A DNA stretch of 64,000 bases from Dugong dugon (GCA_030035585.1 CM057462.1:61290734-61354733); one strand, 5' to 3'. Shown: positions 31,395 to 41,534, numbered from the stretch's first letter. Notes: generated by a model from the letters alone, not told the origin. Translations and numbers: made by a program.

Positions 31395-31580
31395 CGTTAG
31401 TATAATCTGCATCTGTATCTCTGCTCTTGCCCTCGGCCAAACAATAAAAGACACAATATTTACACAACTTACTGGGGAAGCAATATTGGGCCATTGATTT
31501 TGTGTCCCTCGGATTTTCACGTCTGAACTGTAATGGTTTTTAATCATAAAATATTAGGGCCGCAGGGCACTTAGCAGTGG
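31395..31580. promoter_or_regulatory. Candidate conserved noncoding element
   Basis: Repeat-free. 'ggccaaacaataaaagacacaatatttac' and 'gggccattgattttgtgtcc' contain several ACAAT/ATTGT SOX-like cores. 'ggtttttaatcataaaatatt' adds a homeodomain/HOX-like stretch. Sharp GC-rich flanks. Confidence 0.47.
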
Positions 31581-31789
31581 TACCTGGCTAGTGAGGGATG
31601 ACCTCCCTCCCCTCCATGTCTCCGAGGGGGGTGCCCCATGGAGGAGGGGCCCATCCTTCCGCCATCCAGGGCCTCCTGTAGCACTAGCCAAGGCCTGGGC
31701 ACAGTGGGGTTCCCCAGAGGTCTGGACCTTCTACTGATCAGCCCCCAAGTCCCAGAATCAGAGCAGGCACAGAGGAAATCAACCCACCC
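31581..31789. other. Unique noncoding sequence
   Basis: No recognised repeat. Confidence 0.4.
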
Positions 31790-31895
31790 TCAAAACATGG
31801 AGATTGGCCCTCATGAAGTGTTTTTATAATAAAAGCTTTTTCCCTCTGCCAGATACACCCTTTACCCTAGTGCAGCTCGGGAAACTCCTACCCAC
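31790..31895 (+). repeat. Local direct repeat, copy 2
   Basis: 'ggagattggccctcatgaagtgttttt..aataaaagctttt' and 'ccagatacaccctttaccctag' parallel 29430-29540, 2.36 kb upstream. Confidence 0.6.
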
Positions 31896-31939
31896 CCAAC
31901 AAAGCTCCTAGGTGGGGTACCCCACAGAGACCGAGCCAG

Positions 31940-32030
31940 GTTGCCTTCATTTCTGTAGCTTCAGCACCTGGCACAGTGCCTGGCATATCATTGGTCTGGA
32001 TATTGGTGGGTTGAATGAATAAGTAAATGT
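31940..32030 (+). repeat. L2 LINE tail
   Basis: 'cttcagcacctggcacagtgcctggcatatcattgg..gttgaatgaataag'. Confidence 0.75.
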
Positions 32031-32064
32031 GCTACAGACTCTGAAAGCAAGTTTCAAAGAAGAG

Positions 32065-32145
32065 CTTCGTTCATGCTTTCATTTAACAAATGTTTATTGG
32101 CCACCCACTGGTGCCTGGTCTCAGAGTTGAATCAGACACCGGACC
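32065..32145 (-). repeat. L2 LINE tail
   Basis: 'catttaacaaatgtttattggccacccactggtgcctgg' is a reverse-complement L2 end. Confidence 0.65.
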
Positions 32146-32545
32146 CATGTGCTGGGGCCAGCAGGAGCATGCGGGTGGGCTCAGTGAGTGGAGCTTGCAG
32201 GACGAGATGGGGAAAGGCTTTTCAGCAGGAGGTTTGAGCCTCCTGAACAAAGCTCAGTCCTCCAAGGAGACCGCCTGAAGAACCAAACTCTGAGATGAAT
32301 GAGATCTGATCACATCACATCTCAGCCCCTCCTTGTCTAGTCAAGGAGGGCTTCCTGGAGGAGGTATCCTTGGAAGATGAGCAGGAAGGCCCGCCAATTG
32401 CCTGGGAGAGGTTGGTTTCCCTGATGCAGAGGAAGTGGTGGGTGGGGGCAGTGGGATGGTGGTTGTTGCTGTTGTTTATTTTTTCTGGAAATGAACATAC
32501 TGTCCATCCCCACCCTGCAACCCCCCTCCCCAGCGCCTGTGGGGA
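32146..32545. other. Unique noncoding sequence
   Basis: 'tcaaggagggcttcctggaggagg' resembles part of a reverse L2 but is too short to call firmly. Confidence 0.4.
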
Positions 32546-32685
32546 AGTCGATAACAATGAATTAAACAGGGAGGAGAAGGCTGAGAGCACAATTGGAAGA
32601 AAGATAAAGATAATTAAAACTAATTCCAACAGTTCTCAGAGAAATCAATTTCATAACTTCAGCGCATTCCTAAACTTGTTCCTGA
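32546..32685. promoter_or_regulatory. Candidate conserved noncoding element
   Basis: AT-rich, repeat-free: 'cgataacaatgaattaaacagg', 'gcacaattggaag', 'aagataaagataattaaaac', 'agaaatcaatttcataac'. SOX-, GATA- and homeodomain-like cores are packed into about 140 bases. Confidence 0.47.
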
Positions 32686-32714
32686 GGCTCTGCAGCTCTG
32701 AGCAGAGGGCATGC

Positions 32715-32850
32715 ATTTGAGTGTGTGGCGTGCAGACACAGGCGTGTGTGCACGCAGGTGCTTGCACATGCACGTATGTACATGTATGTGGCTTCATGCA
32801 CACACATGAAGGCACATATGTGGTGTGTGTGGTCACACACAAGTCCGTTG
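32715..32850. repeat. Alternating TG/CA low-complexity tract
   Basis: 'gtgcagacacaggcgtgtgtgcacgcagg' and 'gcacatgcacgtatgtacatg' form a long alternating purine-pyrimidine stretch. The short Cys/Thr/His-rich frames here are artefacts. Confidence 0.8.
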
Positions 32851-33029
32851 GGGCAGCATTTCCTCTGGGTTCATGGGGTACCAGCTCATGGCCTCAACCT
32901 TGACCCTGGGTGAGGGATACAGAAGGGGCAAGTGAGTCTGGGTAGCTGGGTAGGGTTAGGCTCCCTTCCCTTATACCAAACCCCTTTTTCCTGTTTGCAT
33001 TAGGAGCCACCTGGCTAGTGCAACTGTCC

Positions 33030-33120
33030 TTTATACAAACGGGGAAACTGAGGCCCAGAAAGTGGAGGCTTGCTATGGGTGACACAATTAAGTGAGATTC
33101 AGGCTCACTTTAGCACGGAT
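33030..33120 (-). repeat. MIR SINE, partial
   Basis: 'acaaacggggaaactgaggcccagaaagtgg'. Confidence 0.72.
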
Positions 33121-33154
33121 ATGAAAACATTGGCCTTCTGGCTTTTCCGCTAAG

Positions 33155-33364
33155 GTCCCTAGGTGGTGCAAATGATTTACGTTCGACTGCTAGTCTAAAG
33201 GTTGGTAGGGTTTGAACCCATCCAGTAGCACCAAGGAAGAAAAGGCCTGGCAATCTGCTTCCATGAAGATCACAGCCAAGAAAACTCTATGGAGCAGTTC
33301 TACTCTGTAACACATGGGGTCGTCATGAGTCAGATCCACTCAATGGCAACTAACAACAGCAACT
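33155..33364 (+). repeat. AfroSINE, long-body type
   Basis: 'aaggtccctaggtggtgcaaatg', 'gaagaaaaggcctggcaatctgcttcc', 'gggtcgtcatgagtcagatcc'. Confidence 0.88.
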
Positions 33365-33459
33365 ACAAGGATTCCATTGGCCATTTGGGCTAGGGCAGGC
33401 AGTGGTGAAGGATGTGGTAGATCTGACCTTATATGGCCAGGGGATCCCTGTGCACAGCC

Positions 33460-33545
33460 CCTTCACTCACTCACTCACTCACTCACTCATTCTTCAAACA
33501 TGTGCTGAGCACCTACTGTGCCAGGCCCTGTGGGTTCTCTAGCTT
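33460..33545 (-). repeat. L2 LINE tail with (ACTC)n
   Basis: (CACT)n at 33463-33490, then 'cattcttcaaacatgtgctgagcacctactgtgccaggcc'. Confidence 0.72.
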
Positions 33546-35599
33546 GGCTGGGGGTTGGGGAGTGGTCACTGCTGCCTCTGGGAGAGGCTGGTTCCTCTAG
33601 AGAATCCTGCTTGGCCATGAGAACAGGTGGATAGCAGCCCCTCCCCCTCCCTCACCAGGCACCCTCTGAAGCAGAGCCCAGGACAGAGCCCCCCTAAGAA
33701 GCATGAGCTGCCAAGGGCTCCGCCCTGGCCGTGGGCTCTGTGGGCATTGCTGTCACAGCTGGCAGCTTCTCAAGAGGACCTCATGGCTCCTGCCTAGGGG
33801 ACTTCCTGGTCTGTTCCCCGAGGGAGTGGGCCCCCATGGTGAGCATGCCAGATGAGGGCCTGCCATGTCTCTGGGTTGCGCAGGACCTGGGTATGCTGTA
33901 GGTGCTCCTCTAGCACTGGACTGGGACATTAGTGAAACTTTGGGTGCTAAAGTGAACTTGAGTCAGAAAACACGAAGCCAGGAAAAATGTCCACGTGGAG
34001 GTGTGGGCGTTAATTGCTCTAAATGAACAGTTTCCTCTAGCTACCTGAGCTTGTGTCCTGTCTGCTGCGAGTCTCAGATGAAGGGACGTGTAAGAAGTGC
34101 CCAGCACATAGTTTTCTCTTCTTGCAGGCCCTGGGTATCCTGAAGGGGTCACCCTGTGAGTCAGGAGCCAGGAAACAGCTCATGGACACACAGCTGTCTG
34201 GAAGCAGTGGGTGAAGGAGATGACCTCTCCCAGAGCCATCAGGGCAAGGTATCTGGCATCCTCATCCTTGGTCCATGCTTCCACGGTGGGCCTGGAGTGG
34301 GGACCCCTGGGGCTACCCTGGTTGTGTGTCAAGTCCTGCATTGCCCTATCTCACCTCTAGATGGCAGCATTGGAGAGCAGGAGCCAAGTGGGAGGTTGCA
34401 GGAGGAGGCTTCGCTGGGCTGGTTGGGCTAAAGCTGTGATCATTAGGCTATGACCTTAAGTCCCCTCCTTCATCCATCCCTCCTCCCCCCACCCTCGTAC
34501 AAACTGAGAGCAGAATAGGGGGTGGTGGTGAGGCACCTCAGGAATTTCTGGATTAGGGAGAAAGGCTTGTTCCTCCGTTCCTGAGACAGTTACTCCGGGA
34601 CCTAATGACTGCCAGCTGTTGGGTTTGGAGGTCTGGGTGGATGCAGTGGTTGCAACTTCTTCTCTCAAAGACCCTCAAACCCTTAGGAGTGGGACCTCCA
34701 GGGGTGTGGGTGAGAGGAGATCTCTGGCACCGGGCAGGAAGCACCCATGCCCAGCAGCCCCCCAGCCTGAGATGAGGTAGAGCCGAGCCTTGGGAATCCA
34801 CCTTTCTCTCTCTGCTCTACCTTTCTTGGCGTCTCCTCCTCTCCTTTGCTTTCCCCAGGAAGCCAGAGAGGAGCAGATGGAAACTGTCAGCAGCTCCTTA
34901 GGGTTACAGATGGGGTGCGGGGGTTGGGGTGGAGGGGGTAGGAGGAAGGAAGAAGGAGGGGGCAGAGTTCTTGGCCACACACCCAGGGAGCCCCAGGCAG
35001 GCAGGGCCCAGCAGGGGCCATGCTGGCCCACTGCGGGGGTAGGGGGGGGCACCAGATTCCCACCTCTTGGTCCTTTCCTAACCCCAGGGAGAGTCTCAGG
35101 GGAACTCCCAGACTCTCCCAGGCAGCTGCATCTGGTGGTAACTTGGAGGTGAGGGTGGGGGCTGAGGAGCCCGAAGGTGTTCTTTGTCCCTTGCCAGGCC
35201 TGGCCACCTGGAGCTGGCTAGAGAGAGAGCCCTAGCTCACCTCTGCCAACCCAGCATATCTCAAACTTCCCAGGATTGGAAGCTGGGAGGCTGGGCATAG
35301 ATTGGTTTCAGGTGGGGTCTAACGGCACCCCCAGATCTCAGGGGAGAGGGGACTGAGGACCACTCTCAGTCTGTGGGTGCATGGGGTGGGGTGAAGGGAG
35401 CGGTGAGTGAATCTAGGCTATGGGGCTCTGAGTCGTGTGTTGTGCCCTGGGGTACTGGGGAGGCAGGTACTTACAGATGCAAGATGTTCAAGGGTAGGTC
35501 ACTGAGCCCTGACTGCAAGCCAGCCACCAGCATCTTGGCCAGGAAGCAATAAAGCAGCTGGGTGGTGGGCAGTGCTCAGGGCCAGGACATGGAGGCCTG
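33546..35599. other. Two kilobases of GC-rich unique DNA
   Basis: No repeat family is recognised over almost the whole stretch. This is the longest repeat-poor interval in the window. Open frames of up to 125 codons occur on both strands and overlap each other, as expected for GC-rich DNA. None shows a domain or splice-bounded exon that I can support. A CTCF-like site lies inside at 34353. Confidence 0.45.
34353..34368 (+). promoter_or_regulatory. CTCF-like binding motif
   Basis: ACCTCTAGATGGCAGC is a good match to the CTCF core (CCTCTAGATGGCAG form), forward orientation, in a repeat-free GC-rich setting. Confidence 0.5.
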
Positions 35600-35705
35600 A
35601 GTATGGTTACTGGCCTGCCACTGACTCTGGGTGACCTTGAACAAGTCACTTTCTCTCTCTGAGGCTTAGTTTCACCACACAGTAAATAATAGCAAGGGCT
35701 CTCTT
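35600..35705 (+). repeat. MIR SINE
   Basis: 'tgccactgactctgggtgaccttgaacaagtcactt' and 'ctgaggcttagtttcacc'. Confidence 0.78.
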
Positions 35706-35855
35706 TGAGCACTTACACAGGACACAGCATTTTACAGGGATTATATTATTTAATGCTCACGATCAGCCTATGCAGGAATGGAGACTCAGAGGAGTGAGTG
35801 ACTCGGCCAAGGTCACACATCAAGGAGCAAGAACTCAGACCTATGTCAATGCCTA
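35706..35855 (-). repeat. MIR SINE
   Basis: 'gagcacttacacaggacacagcatttt', 'atggagactcagaggagtgagtgact', 'ccaaggtcacacatcaagg'. It stands head-to-head with the preceding forward copy. Confidence 0.72.
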
Positions 35856-35974
35856 GCCCCTACGAAGTTGTTGCCATTGAGTCTGCTCTTCCTCTGGTGG
35901 GTTGAAGATGGGGGCTGACATTCCTTTACCTTTGTCTCCCCAGGAGGCTTAGGAGTGGGTTGGAGGGGAGTCAG

Positions 35975-36150
35975 TGCAGGGTCGACAGATTTAGCAAATA
36001 AAAATAGAGTGAAATTTGAATTTCAGGTAAATAATAAAATTTTAAAGTCTCTTTCATGCAGTATTGGGACATATTTATACTAAGAAGTGATTTGTTGTTT
36101 TTCTGAAAACCCAGATCAGTAGAACGCATTTTGTTGTGCATTTACTAATT
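35975..36150. mobile_element. Degenerate foldback repeat (MER-type, family uncertain)
   Basis: 'gacagatttagcaaataaaaatag..gaatttcaggtaaataataaaa' on the left and 'gggacatatttatactaagaagtgatttgttgtttttctgaaaa' on the right are partly reverse complementary. This is typical of a palindromic nonautonomous repeat common in mammals. Confidence 0.45.
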
Positions 36151-36911
36151 ACCAGGAACTATACTGGAGGTAAGGAGATGAGGGTGTGAGTGGATATGGG
36201 TGGCGTTTGAAGAATCCAGAGAGTTTTGCCAAATGAGCCTTGGTCTGGTCAGTCCTAGGTGCCACCTTGGCCCCAGCCCCCTTCCCATCTCCTGGAACTC
36301 ACTAGTTGGTGAGCCTCCCTGCCCACCCGCACTCCACAGGAGGCCATGAGGAGCAGGCTGGAGTTCATGATTGGTTCTCAACAGCACTTCATAGGAAATC
36401 AGTGGTCACTTAAGCCTTCCGGGGGTGCCCTGGTCAGTGCAGCGATGGGCCTGAGAGGCAGCCTGTGTTTACAGTACACTGCTGCCGCTGTCTAGCATGG
36501 GAAGCCCTTGGCTTCTCAGTTCTTGGTTTCCTCATTTGTGATGGGGAAAAGGATCCACAGCTCACAAGCTATCGTGAGGGTGCAAAGAAATGGCAGAGAG
36601 AGGACAATCAGGACATGCTGCTCTTCCCCACCCCCAGCTTCATCTTGCTCCAGGGACACAGATCATGTTACCAACAGCCTGGCCCAACTCACTTAACAAG
36701 GGAACCTGGTCACCAACACACATCACCTTCATCTGCCATAGGTGGATGGATCCAGTGGATAATCCATGGTTCCCAGTGGACCGGGACTGAGACTTGCCTG
36801 CTGTGGGTCAGTGACAGGGACATTTATATGTGTTTCCACCAACACAAAGGCACAGATTATCTCTCTCTCTCACACACATGCATAAATGTATACACACGTT
36901 CCTGGAGAGGA
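36151..36911. other. Mostly unique DNA
   Basis: 'ttggtttcctcatttgtgatgggg' (36525-36545) may be a MIR core. A 164-codon forward frame (36465-36959) spans it and ends in the next SINE. It is not called a gene because part of it is repeat and no domain is visible. Confidence 0.4.
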
Positions 36912-37118
36912 GGAGTCCCTGGGTGGTGGAAATGGTTAATGGGTTTGGCTGCTAGCTGAAAGATTAGAGGTTTGAGTCCACCCTGAGGCACCTCAGAAGA
37001 AAGGCCTGGCCATCTACTTCTGAAAAATCAGCCACTGAAAACCCTATGGAGCACAGTTCTACGCTGACACATATGGGGTTGTCATGAGTCAGAGTTGACA
37101 CAATAGCAGCTTTTTTTT
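36912..37118 (+). repeat. AfroSINE, long-body type
   Basis: 'ggagtccctgggtggtggaaatgg', 'cctcagaagaaaggcctggccatctacttctgaaaaatcagcc', 'gggttgtcatgagtcagag', then a T run. Confidence 0.9.
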
Positions 37119-37129
37119 TTTTTAAATGT

Positions 37130-37641
37130 GAATAGGAGGTTCTAATTCTAATTCATTTCTCTTTGCCCACTCACTTGACTAGCTGAGGTTGCCCTTTCTC
37201 TCTGCAAATCATGCAGCCTGCTGTCCACCCCACACAGAACTAACCCATTGGCCAGGCTACTTGTAATGTGTCCATGGGCTGCTGCTCCTGCAGCTGAGTT
37301 ACATGCTAACAAAGAGTCAGTTGTATTTGTTTTCAAAACCGTTTATGCCAGTGGCACTTGGTATGGAAATGGTGTAATTTAATTAAATAATAAGGAAACC
37401 CAAATATTGTGAACATAGAAAAAGTTTTTGTTTCCATTAAAACAAAATTGAAGTCTTTAGAAAGACTCTATAAAGGTGAATTGCTAAAAAAAAATTGCTG
37501 TCAAATTAGGTGTGGATAAGCAACTGTGAGAATGGGAACAAAATTGTGAAAATCTAGAAGATGCGGTGCTCATGTCACTTTACAAGTGTCTTTTAAGTTC
37601 TTGCTCCACTTTAGAGAAATTGAAATTTGTAATAGAGGATG
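37130..37641. promoter_or_regulatory. Candidate conserved noncoding block, AT-rich
   Basis: Repeat-free over 500 bases. 'ggtgtaatttaattaaataataagg', 'gcaactgtgagaatggg' and 'gtcactttacaagtgtctttt' (an NKX-like CAAGTG) stand out. The length and AT-richness within GC-rich surroundings resemble the other candidate elements, but an unrecognised old repeat is possible. Confidence 0.35.
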
Positions 37642-37656
37642 GTGTGTTGTGGGTTT

Positions 37657-37862
37657 AGGAACCCTCGTGGCACAGTGGTTAAGTGCATGACTGCTAACCA
37701 AAAGCTAGGCGGTTTGAACCTACCAGACGCTACGTGGGAGAAAGATGTGGCAGTCTACTTCTGTAAAGGTTACAGCCTTGGAAACCCTACCAGGCAGTTC
37801 TACTCTGTCCTATAGGGTCGCTATGAGTAGAAATCAACTTGACAACAACGGGTGTTTTATGT
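37657..37862 (+). repeat. AfroSINE, full type, with 15-base duplication
   Basis: 'aggaaccctcgtggcacagtggttaag', 'gagaaagatgtggcagtctac', 'tatagggtcgctatgagtag'. The near-duplicate gtgtgttgtgggttt/gtgtgttgtgagttt lies at 37642-37656 and 37863-37877. Confidence 0.93.
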
Positions 37863-37877
37863 GTGTGTTGTGAGTTT

Positions 37878-38082
37878 CATTTACCCAAGAAAGATGACAA
37901 TCAGCAGACCCACAGGCAAAGCCAAGACTTGGGCCTTGCATTAGAGAAAATAAAAAGGCAAAAAAAACTTATATGCTTTAAATTAAAAAATGTTGAAATT
38001 GTGAAAAGTGTGTATTGTTTTTAATGATTCCCCTTGGAACCAATTTTTTTAAAATTATTATTAACCCACTACCCCATACTAG
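37878..38082. other. Unique AT-rich sequence
   Basis: No repeat recognised. It includes A-rich runs ('aaaaggcaaaaaaaactt'). Confidence 0.4.
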
Positions 38083-38285
38083 GAATCCCTGAGTGGCACA
38101 AAGTGTTAAGGGCTCAACTACTAGCTAAAAGGTTGGTGGTTTGAACTCATTAGGAGGTGAGTTGGAAGAAGGCCTGGTGATCTGCTTTTGAAAGGTCACA
38201 GCCTTGATAACCCTATGGAGCAGTTCTACTCTAAAGCACATGGAGTTGCCATGAGTCGGAATCAACTCGAGGGCAGCTAACAATA
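38083..38285 (+). repeat. AfroSINE, long-body type
   Basis: 'ggaatccctgagtggcacaaagtg', 'gcctggtgatctgcttttgaaaggtcacag', 'gttgccatgagtcggaatcaactcg'. Confidence 0.9.
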
Positions 38286-38343
38286 GCCCAAACTAATGGT
38301 TAACTATTGGTTAAGAAGGCTTTCCCTGTACTGAGGGACGTGT

Positions 38344-38356
38344 CCACACACACATA

Positions 38357-38417
<61 letters not shown>

Positions 38418-38690
38418 ATTCACTCACTCACACATACCCACACACATCTCTGCTCATACACATCCCTGCACATGCACACACACACAGAGATACAGATACA
38501 CACGTGCACTCAAACCATGTACTTAAACCCAGATGTTCAGGAACACACACTCACACCCCTCAGGCTCCAGTGGGCACATGGATGCCCATGCATATCTATT
38601 CACAGGCACACACGCCTAATCAGTAACGCACACACACACATGCCTGAGCACACACACATGCCTGAGCACACACACATGCATGCACACTGA
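38344..38690. repeat. (CA)n microsatellite with degenerate CA-rich extension
   Basis: About 70 bases of nearly pure CA at 38346-38415, then diverged CA text, ending in about three copies of 'cacacacatgcctgag' (38633-38680). The forward His/Thr-rich frame is an artefact. Confidence 0.95.
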
Positions 38691-39089
38691 ACCCTTTTCT
38701 TCCCCTGCAAAAACGGCTGAGGTCATTAGCAGAGACTGGTTTTTAATCAGAAATTCGCACTTTGGTGTTTTTCTCCCCTCGGCCCAGTGCGGGGTTGGGG
38801 AGGGCAGTGGAGGGAGGAGAAGGGTCCCAGGGGGAGGAGTCAGGCTTCCCGGCTAGATTCACTGCAGATTCATCTAGCCGGCACCCGGCTGGGGAGACAT
38901 GCGTGACTGCAGGTGAGCTGGGTTCAAGCTGCATTATGGAGTACCTTGTTCCACTTTTATCAAAAATGCTGCCAGGACTGCTTGGGGAGGCGGCCCTTCC
39001 GGGAGATCCAGCAGAAAGATGAAAAAAATCAGAGCAGGGGCTGTGAGGATCCAGGGCCTACCCCTCACTAGACCTGGTGAATTCCCTCT
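38691..39089. other. Unique sequence, possible regulatory element
   Basis: 'ggtttttaatcagaaattcgc' (38739-38759) sits next to a GC-rich stretch. 'agattcactgcagattcatcta' (38854-38875) is a near palindrome. No repeat recognised. Confidence 0.35.
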
Positions 39090-39275
39090 GCGACTCTCTG
39101 GTCTGGGGCTTCCTAAACCTGGTGTCTGTCGCCTTGAGGAAGCATGCCATAAATTCAGATTCCTGGGCACCACCTCAGACCTACTGTTTTTGCATCTCTG
39201 GGTGTCAGGCTAAGGAATCTGTATTATAAAACTTGCCCAGGTGATTCTCTTGAGCAGCCAGGTTTGGGACACCTT
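39090..39275 (+). mobile_element. MER5A-type hAT DNA transposon relic
   Basis: 'cagattcctgggcaccacctcagacctactg', 'ggctaaggaatctgtattataaaacttgcccaggtgattctc' and 'ggtttgggacacc' follow the MER5A pattern. Confidence 0.72.
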
Positions 39276-39394
39276 GATGGAGAACATTCCACTGCCATAG
39301 AAAGATCTCTCTCTGGGTTCCCCAGGGAAGGGCTGCCTCCCTGCTACCCTCAGGGCCCTGTGTAGTCTTGGCCAGGGGTAGGGAGGTTTCTTAG

Positions 39395-39575
39395 AAACAA
39401 GGGTAGAGAATCATGGAATTGCAAGAGCTGGGAGGAATCTCATACCTGGGTCCTTTATTTTATAAGGGGGCAGACAGAGAACCAGAAGGGGAAAGGATTT
39501 GCCCAAAGTCATTCAGAGTCAGTGGAGATGCTGGAATTTGAACCTGGGCTATCTGCTTCCCAAGCTCATAATTTG
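39395..39575 (-). repeat. MIR SINE
   Basis: 'gaaggggaaaggatttgcccaaagtcattcagagtc' and 'ggaatttgaacctgggctatctg'. Confidence 0.6.
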
Positions 39576-39589
39576 TATATCAGGATGGA

Positions 39590-39952
39590 CTAGGTTATGC
39601 TGCCATAACAAATAACTCCCAAGTCTCAGGGGCTTAAAACAACACAGACTTATTTCTCATTTCTGCTAAATGTCTGTCAAAGGTCAGCAGAGGTTCCATT
39701 CATGTCGGCCATTCTGGATGTGGCTGATCAAGCAGCTGCCATCTTGAATTTTGCCAGTTGGTAGGCAGGGGGATAGAGAGCTCTGGAGGGTGTGTTGGCA
39801 CTAAATGCTCTGGCTTGGAAGTGACCACATCATTCTCTTCACTGTCATTGGCCAAAACTAGCCACTTGCTTCACTTTTAACTTCAGGAAGTGCAACCTTG
39901 CCACTTGTCAGGAAGGAGGAAGAACTGGAAATATTTGGTGGACAGCACTAAC
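39590..39952 (+). repeat. Old ERVL-class solo LTR
   Basis: 'ggttatgctgccataacaaataactcccaagtctcaggggcttaaaacaacac' opens it. 'gagctctggagggtgtg', 'cattggccaaaactagccac' and 'aaatatttggtggacagcactaa' close it. The style is that of old ERVL LTRs; the exact family is not settled. Confidence 0.6.
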
Positions 39953-39954
39953 TG

Positions 39955-40152
39955 GCGCATGGTGGCACAATGGTTAAGTGCTCAGCTGCTAACTGAAAGG
40001 TTAGTGGTTTGACCCATCCCAGCAGCTCCGAAAGAGAAAAACCTGGTGATCTGCCCCGTAAAGATTACAGCCTAGAAAACCTTATGGTGCAGTCCTACCC
40101 TGTCACATGGAGTTGCTGTGAGTCAGGATCGATTCGACGGCACCTAACAAAA
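39955..40152 (+). repeat. AfroSINE
   Basis: 'gcatggtggcacaatggttaagtgctcagctgctaactg', 'gttgctgtgagtcaggatcgattcgacggcacc'. Confidence 0.9.
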
Positions 40153-40167
40153 ATGGCATGTCAACTG

Positions 40168-40378
40168 CAGGAGTCCCTGGGTGGCACAAACAGTTAAGCA
40201 CTTGACCTCTAACCAAAAGGTTGGTGGTTCGAACCCACCCTGAGGTGCCTTGGAAGAAAAGCCTGGCAATTTGCTTCTGAAAGGTCACAGCCTTGAAAAC
40301 CCTGTGGAGCAGTTCTGCTCTGCACACACGGGGTCTCCATGAGCTGGAACTGTCTTGCCAGCAACTGGTTACTGGTTA
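40168..40378 (+). repeat. AfroSINE, long-body type, in tandem with the previous copy
   Basis: 'caggagtccctgggtggcacaaac', 'ctaaccaaaaggttggtggttcgaacccaccc', 'gggtctccatgagctgg'. Only about 15 bases separate it from its neighbour. Confidence 0.92.
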
Positions 40379-40614
40379 TGTCACTTGCACTTGGCCCTGG
40401 GGCCCAGGAGCCCAGCTGTGTCCCTGACAGGAGACTTCCAGAGGGCCAGCCTTGGGCAACCCTTTTCCTCCCCTCTTCAACCCAGTCCCCAACCTTTCCA
40501 GCTGTTCATCTGCAACTCACAGTCTTCCCATCTCTCCCTTCCCTATCCTTAGCTTCTCTTAGGCCCACTTTCTCCTTCTGTTTCAATCCAGGGGGTTTGG
40601 GATTCCAAACCATT
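40379..40614. other. Unique noncoding sequence
   Basis: C/T-rich. No repeat recognised with confidence. Confidence 0.4.
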
Positions 40615-40725
40615 CCTGGCTTTGCCTCTAATCTCCTGTGCTGAGTGATCCAGGGTTGGTTCTTTCCCATCTAGTGGGCCTCAGTTTGCCCATCTGTACA
40701 CTGGGGCTCTGCCTCTGAATTGTTG
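40615..40725 (+). repeat. MIR SINE
   Basis: 'cctggctttgcctctaatctcctg' and 'gcctcagtttgcccatctgtacactggggc'. Confidence 0.75.
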
Positions 40726-41209
40726 CCCCCACTGCCTCTTACAGGAAGTATTTCTGGAGGCCTCTGCTTGTTGAGACAACAGACCTAGGGGAACAGACTT
40801 TATTTTTCCTCCTTTTCTGTTCCTGTTTTAGAAGATCCCACATATGTTGGGCCTGAAGGCAGCCCACGCGTCCTGGTAGCTGAAGGGCCTGCTGCTTTTG
40901 CCAGAAAAAAACCTTCTTGCAGGTGGGGAGCTCTCCCTAGAACAAGGTCAGGCCAAATCTGTCCCCCCTCCTTCCTGCCACTCCCATGGGGGAGGGGATG
41001 GCTCCCAAGGTAGCCTGTGGAGGGGGAGGGGGGGCTTTGGGCAGTGCATGAGGCTAGTGACTGGGCAGAGAACTGTGCCAGCTCCTTCTCTCTCACCTGG
41101 AGACAGCCCAAGAAGTGAACTTAATCTAAATCATGAGGGATTTAGGTTTGATGTCTGGAAGGACTTCCTAGCAGGGACAGTTACTGGATGGAGGAATGGA
41201 GAACAAGGG
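40726..41209. other. Unique noncoding sequence
   Basis: No recognised repeat. Overlapping open frames on both strands are uninformative. Confidence 0.4.
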
Positions 41210-41520
41210 AATCTTCTCTCATATATTTAATTTTTTATTGGTCTATAAAGCTTAAGCATTTCTTACATTTTGTATTTGCTTTTAATGTTACACAAGCGAT
41301 ACATGTTCTCTATAAAAATCAAAACACAGAAGTTTACGAAGCACAGAGTGACCATCCCTCTGTCCTCCCAGGCCCAGTCTCCAGGGCAACCATAGTAGTT
41401 CGGTGTGCATTTGTCCACACCTTTACCCTACATACGTACAAATAAGACTAGGTGGTTTTTATGATTATTCTGTACAAAAATGAGATCATGTTTTTGTTTA
41501 TAAAAACTGTTCCGTCGCTC
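41210..41520 (-). repeat. Degenerate interspersed repeat, family uncertain
   Basis: 'ccaggcccagtctccagggcaaccatagtag', 'ccacacctttaccctacatacg' and 'atgagatcatgtttttg' resemble the antisense end of an old LINE or DNA element. The class is not settled. Confidence 0.35.
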
Positions 41521-41534
41521 CCTTGCTCACTCGC

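Noticed and set aside
36465-36959. 164-codon forward open frame
   Set aside because: It ends inside an AfroSINE and includes a probable MIR core. The composition is not protein-like.
38307-38690. His/Thr-rich forward frame of 127 codons
   Set aside because: It is a translated (CA)n microsatellite.
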